Of a stretch of DNA of 64,000 nucleotides, positions 62,808 to 64,000 are shown piece after piece. Where the stretch lies: NCBI GenBank assembly GCA_900753305.1, contig CAADYR010000145.1, forward strand, positions 96,117 through 160,116. The letters run 5' to 3'. Each line of letters starts with the position of its first letter. Within the stretch, counting starts at the first letter, position 1. The notes beneath the pieces were generated by a model. The model ran no database searches. It was given only the letters and a program-made list of their open reading frames with translations, and was not told where the DNA came from. This DNA comes from Lachnospiraceae bacterium. GTDB lineage: Bacteria; Bacillota; Clostridia; Lachnospirales; Lachnospiraceae. The position numbers and the translations under genes are program-made.

Positions 62808-63686
62808 CTTACTCGCTCAGAAAGTCGCCAAGGAATAGCAATTACACCGGAAGAATTAAAGCGTGTAGATGCTATTGTTTCACCGCTTGTTAAGTTAGGC
62901 CAGTCTATTCACATGATATGTGTCAATAATGCAGATGATATCATGCTTGATGAAAAGACTATTTATAACTACATTGATGCAGGGATTTTATCTGTAGATA
63001 ACGTTGATCTTCCGAGAAAGGTCCGTTATCGTACTCGCTCACATAAGAAGCCTGTAAGAGTAGACAAGCAGTGTCATGTAGGACGCACTTACGAGGATTT
63101 TGAAGCTTATCTTGCTGCGAATCCTGATATTCCGGTAGTGGAAATGGATTCAGTAGAAGGTCGCAAAGGCGGTAAAGTCTTGTTGACCATATACTTTAGA
63201 AATAGTAGTTTAATGCTTGCTTTTATCCGTGATAACAATACCGCCAAGTCAGTTACAGAAATATTTGACTGGTTGTATGAACAGTTAGGACATGAAGTAT
63301 TCACTAGCCTCTTCCAGGTGATTTTGACCGACAGAGGAAGTGAATTTACTAACCCGCTGGCAATCGAATTTAATAAGGGCAATGGTCGCAGAACACATAT
63401 CTTTTATTGTGATCCACAGCGTTCTGATCAAAAAGGTGGTTGTGAAGTTACACATGAGATGATTCGTCGTGTGCTTCCGAAGAAAACCTCTTTTGATAAC
63501 TTAACTCAGGATGATATCAATCTTATGATGAGTCATATCAACTCATATAACAGAAAAAAGCTGAATAACCAGTCGGCACACCAGTTGTTCAGCTTCATTA
63601 ATGGCGGGGATATTCTTGACAAGTTAGGAATAAAATCCATTCCCGCTAATGAGATTAACCTTACACCTCTATTACTGAAAAAATAA
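62808..63686 (+). pseudogene. IS30-family transposase, N-terminus missing
   Basis: The frame TRSESRQGIAITPEELKRVD runs on to MICVNNADDIM and the DDE catalytic core: Asp in VVEMDSVEG, Asp in ILTDRGSEF, Glu in KGGCEVTHEMIRRVLPK. About 100 N-terminal residues with the DNA-binding helix-turn-helix are absent, because the frame runs directly into the cas2 remnant. The left end of the element is gone, so this is a deletion product rather than a simple insertion. The left boundary lies near 62808-62815. Confidence 0.8.
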
Positions 63687-63727
63687 GAAAACGTAGCGCC
63701 ATTCGGAAGAAATACTGAACCGAATGA

Positions 63728-63772
63728 GAGGTGGAATTTAATTTTGCGAAAAAAGAAATAAAATTCGACCTC
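63728..63772. repeat. Inverted repeat after the transposase
   Basis: GAGGTGGAATTT pairs with AAATTCGACCTC (one mismatch) over a 21-nt loop, 41 bp after the transposase stop. It may belong to the IS end or its terminator. Confidence 0.55.
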
Positions 63773-63857
63773 CGCTTAACGTGACTCTTTTTTCAGAGGA
63801 TTAAGATCTCAAAAAAAGAATATCAGCATATGAAGCATAAAACAACTTGTTTCTAAT

Positions 63858-63935
63858 AGTAAATTCCAGTTTTGAAGAACTTTGCAAAACTAACTTCCAT
63901 AAAAATCATGATATTTTGATTTGCCAGAATTTACT
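63858..63935. repeat. Small inverted-repeat element (MITE-like)
   Basis: AGTAAATTCCAG at the left end is the inverse of CCAGAATTTACT at the right end (one mismatch). Inside are a GTTTTG/CAAAAC hairpin and a palindromic ATCATGAT. No coding capacity. Confidence 0.5.
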
Positions 63936-64000
63936 TATGCAAGCGATTAGCTAAATCAGAACTTAAACTTGCAAACTGGAAGCTCGGATTCCAATTCAGC

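Larger units (their letters stand above)
63687..64000. other. Non-coding sequence right of the transposase
   Basis: No gene recognised. It holds a hairpin at 63728-63772, a CRISPR-repeat-like stretch at 63782-63813 and a 78-bp inverted-repeat element at 63858-63935. Confidence 0.5.

Noticed and set aside
1..64000. tRNA or rRNA genes
   Set aside because: No cloverleaf-like or rRNA-like stretch was recognised by eye in the intergenic regions.

Overview
The window reads as a chromosome segment from a spore-forming gut Firmicute, most likely a Lachnospiraceae member (Blautia/Dorea/Coprococcus-like). Reasons: moderate-to-low G+C, AGGAGG-type ribosome sites, a sporulation dipicolinate operon, type III glutamine synthetases, the conserved ireB-ruvX-DUF1292-rnj-trmR-trhP cluster, and a type II-A CRISPR remnant. 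Most genes lie on the minus strand. No tRNA or rRNA gene was recognised. Species cannot be fixed from this sequence alone.

Layout. 1-4.0 kb: a YesN/YesM-type two-component system with a membrane-anchored sugar-binding-like protein. 4.0-6.9 kb: a preQ1-I riboswitch and queT, a PTS-IIC-like membrane protein behind TACA/TGTA palindromes, and an acyltransferase. 7-11.9 kb: two tandem type III glutamine synthetase genes with different leaders. 11.9-18.6 kb: a minus-strand housekeeping operon (mtaB, ireB, ruvX, DUF1292, RNase J, a truncated MltG-like protein, trmR, trhP). 18.8-23.2 kb: an HPr-like protein lacking the active histidine, the thiI/cysteine desulfurase pair, a nitroreductase fragment and galE. 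23.4-26.8 kb: dipicolinate synthase A/B plus asparagine synthetase behind a likely sigma-K promoter. 27-31.6 kb: a heparinase-like protein and a LytTR/DUF3021/ABC exporter unit.

31.7-35.6 kb: an AT-rich island bounded by a 20-bp direct repeat of the gdhA 3' end. It carries a frameshifted OLD-type ATPase/TOPRIM gene, a decayed type II toxin-antitoxin pair and a PBECR4-like protein behind a promoter-leader-terminator arrangement. 35.6-43.6 kb: gdhA, a PhoR/PhoB-like pair with a Na/Pi transporter, and aconitase. 43.7-47.9 kb: a FecBCD-type metal-chelate ABC operon with a surface accessory protein. 48-57.2 kb: glycogen phosphorylase, GH28 with an unknown partner, an Fe-S aldo/keto reductase, an NrtR-like NUDIX regulator with nicotinate phosphoribosyltransferase, and a GH25 lysozyme. 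57.4-61.4 kb: DUF6506/AraC, a second OLD-type ATPase and a double hemerythrin.

61.4-64 kb: a type II-A CRISPR array with leader and csn2. The locus is cut off at the 3' end of cas2 by a truncated IS30-family transposase, so cas9, cas1 and most of cas2 are absent from the window. The most notable observations are this beheaded CRISPR locus, the gdhA-bounded defence-like island with broken genes, and several readable regulatory sites (preQ1 riboswitch, sigma-K promoter, operator at pncB, leader terminators ahead of glnN and the PBECR4 gene).
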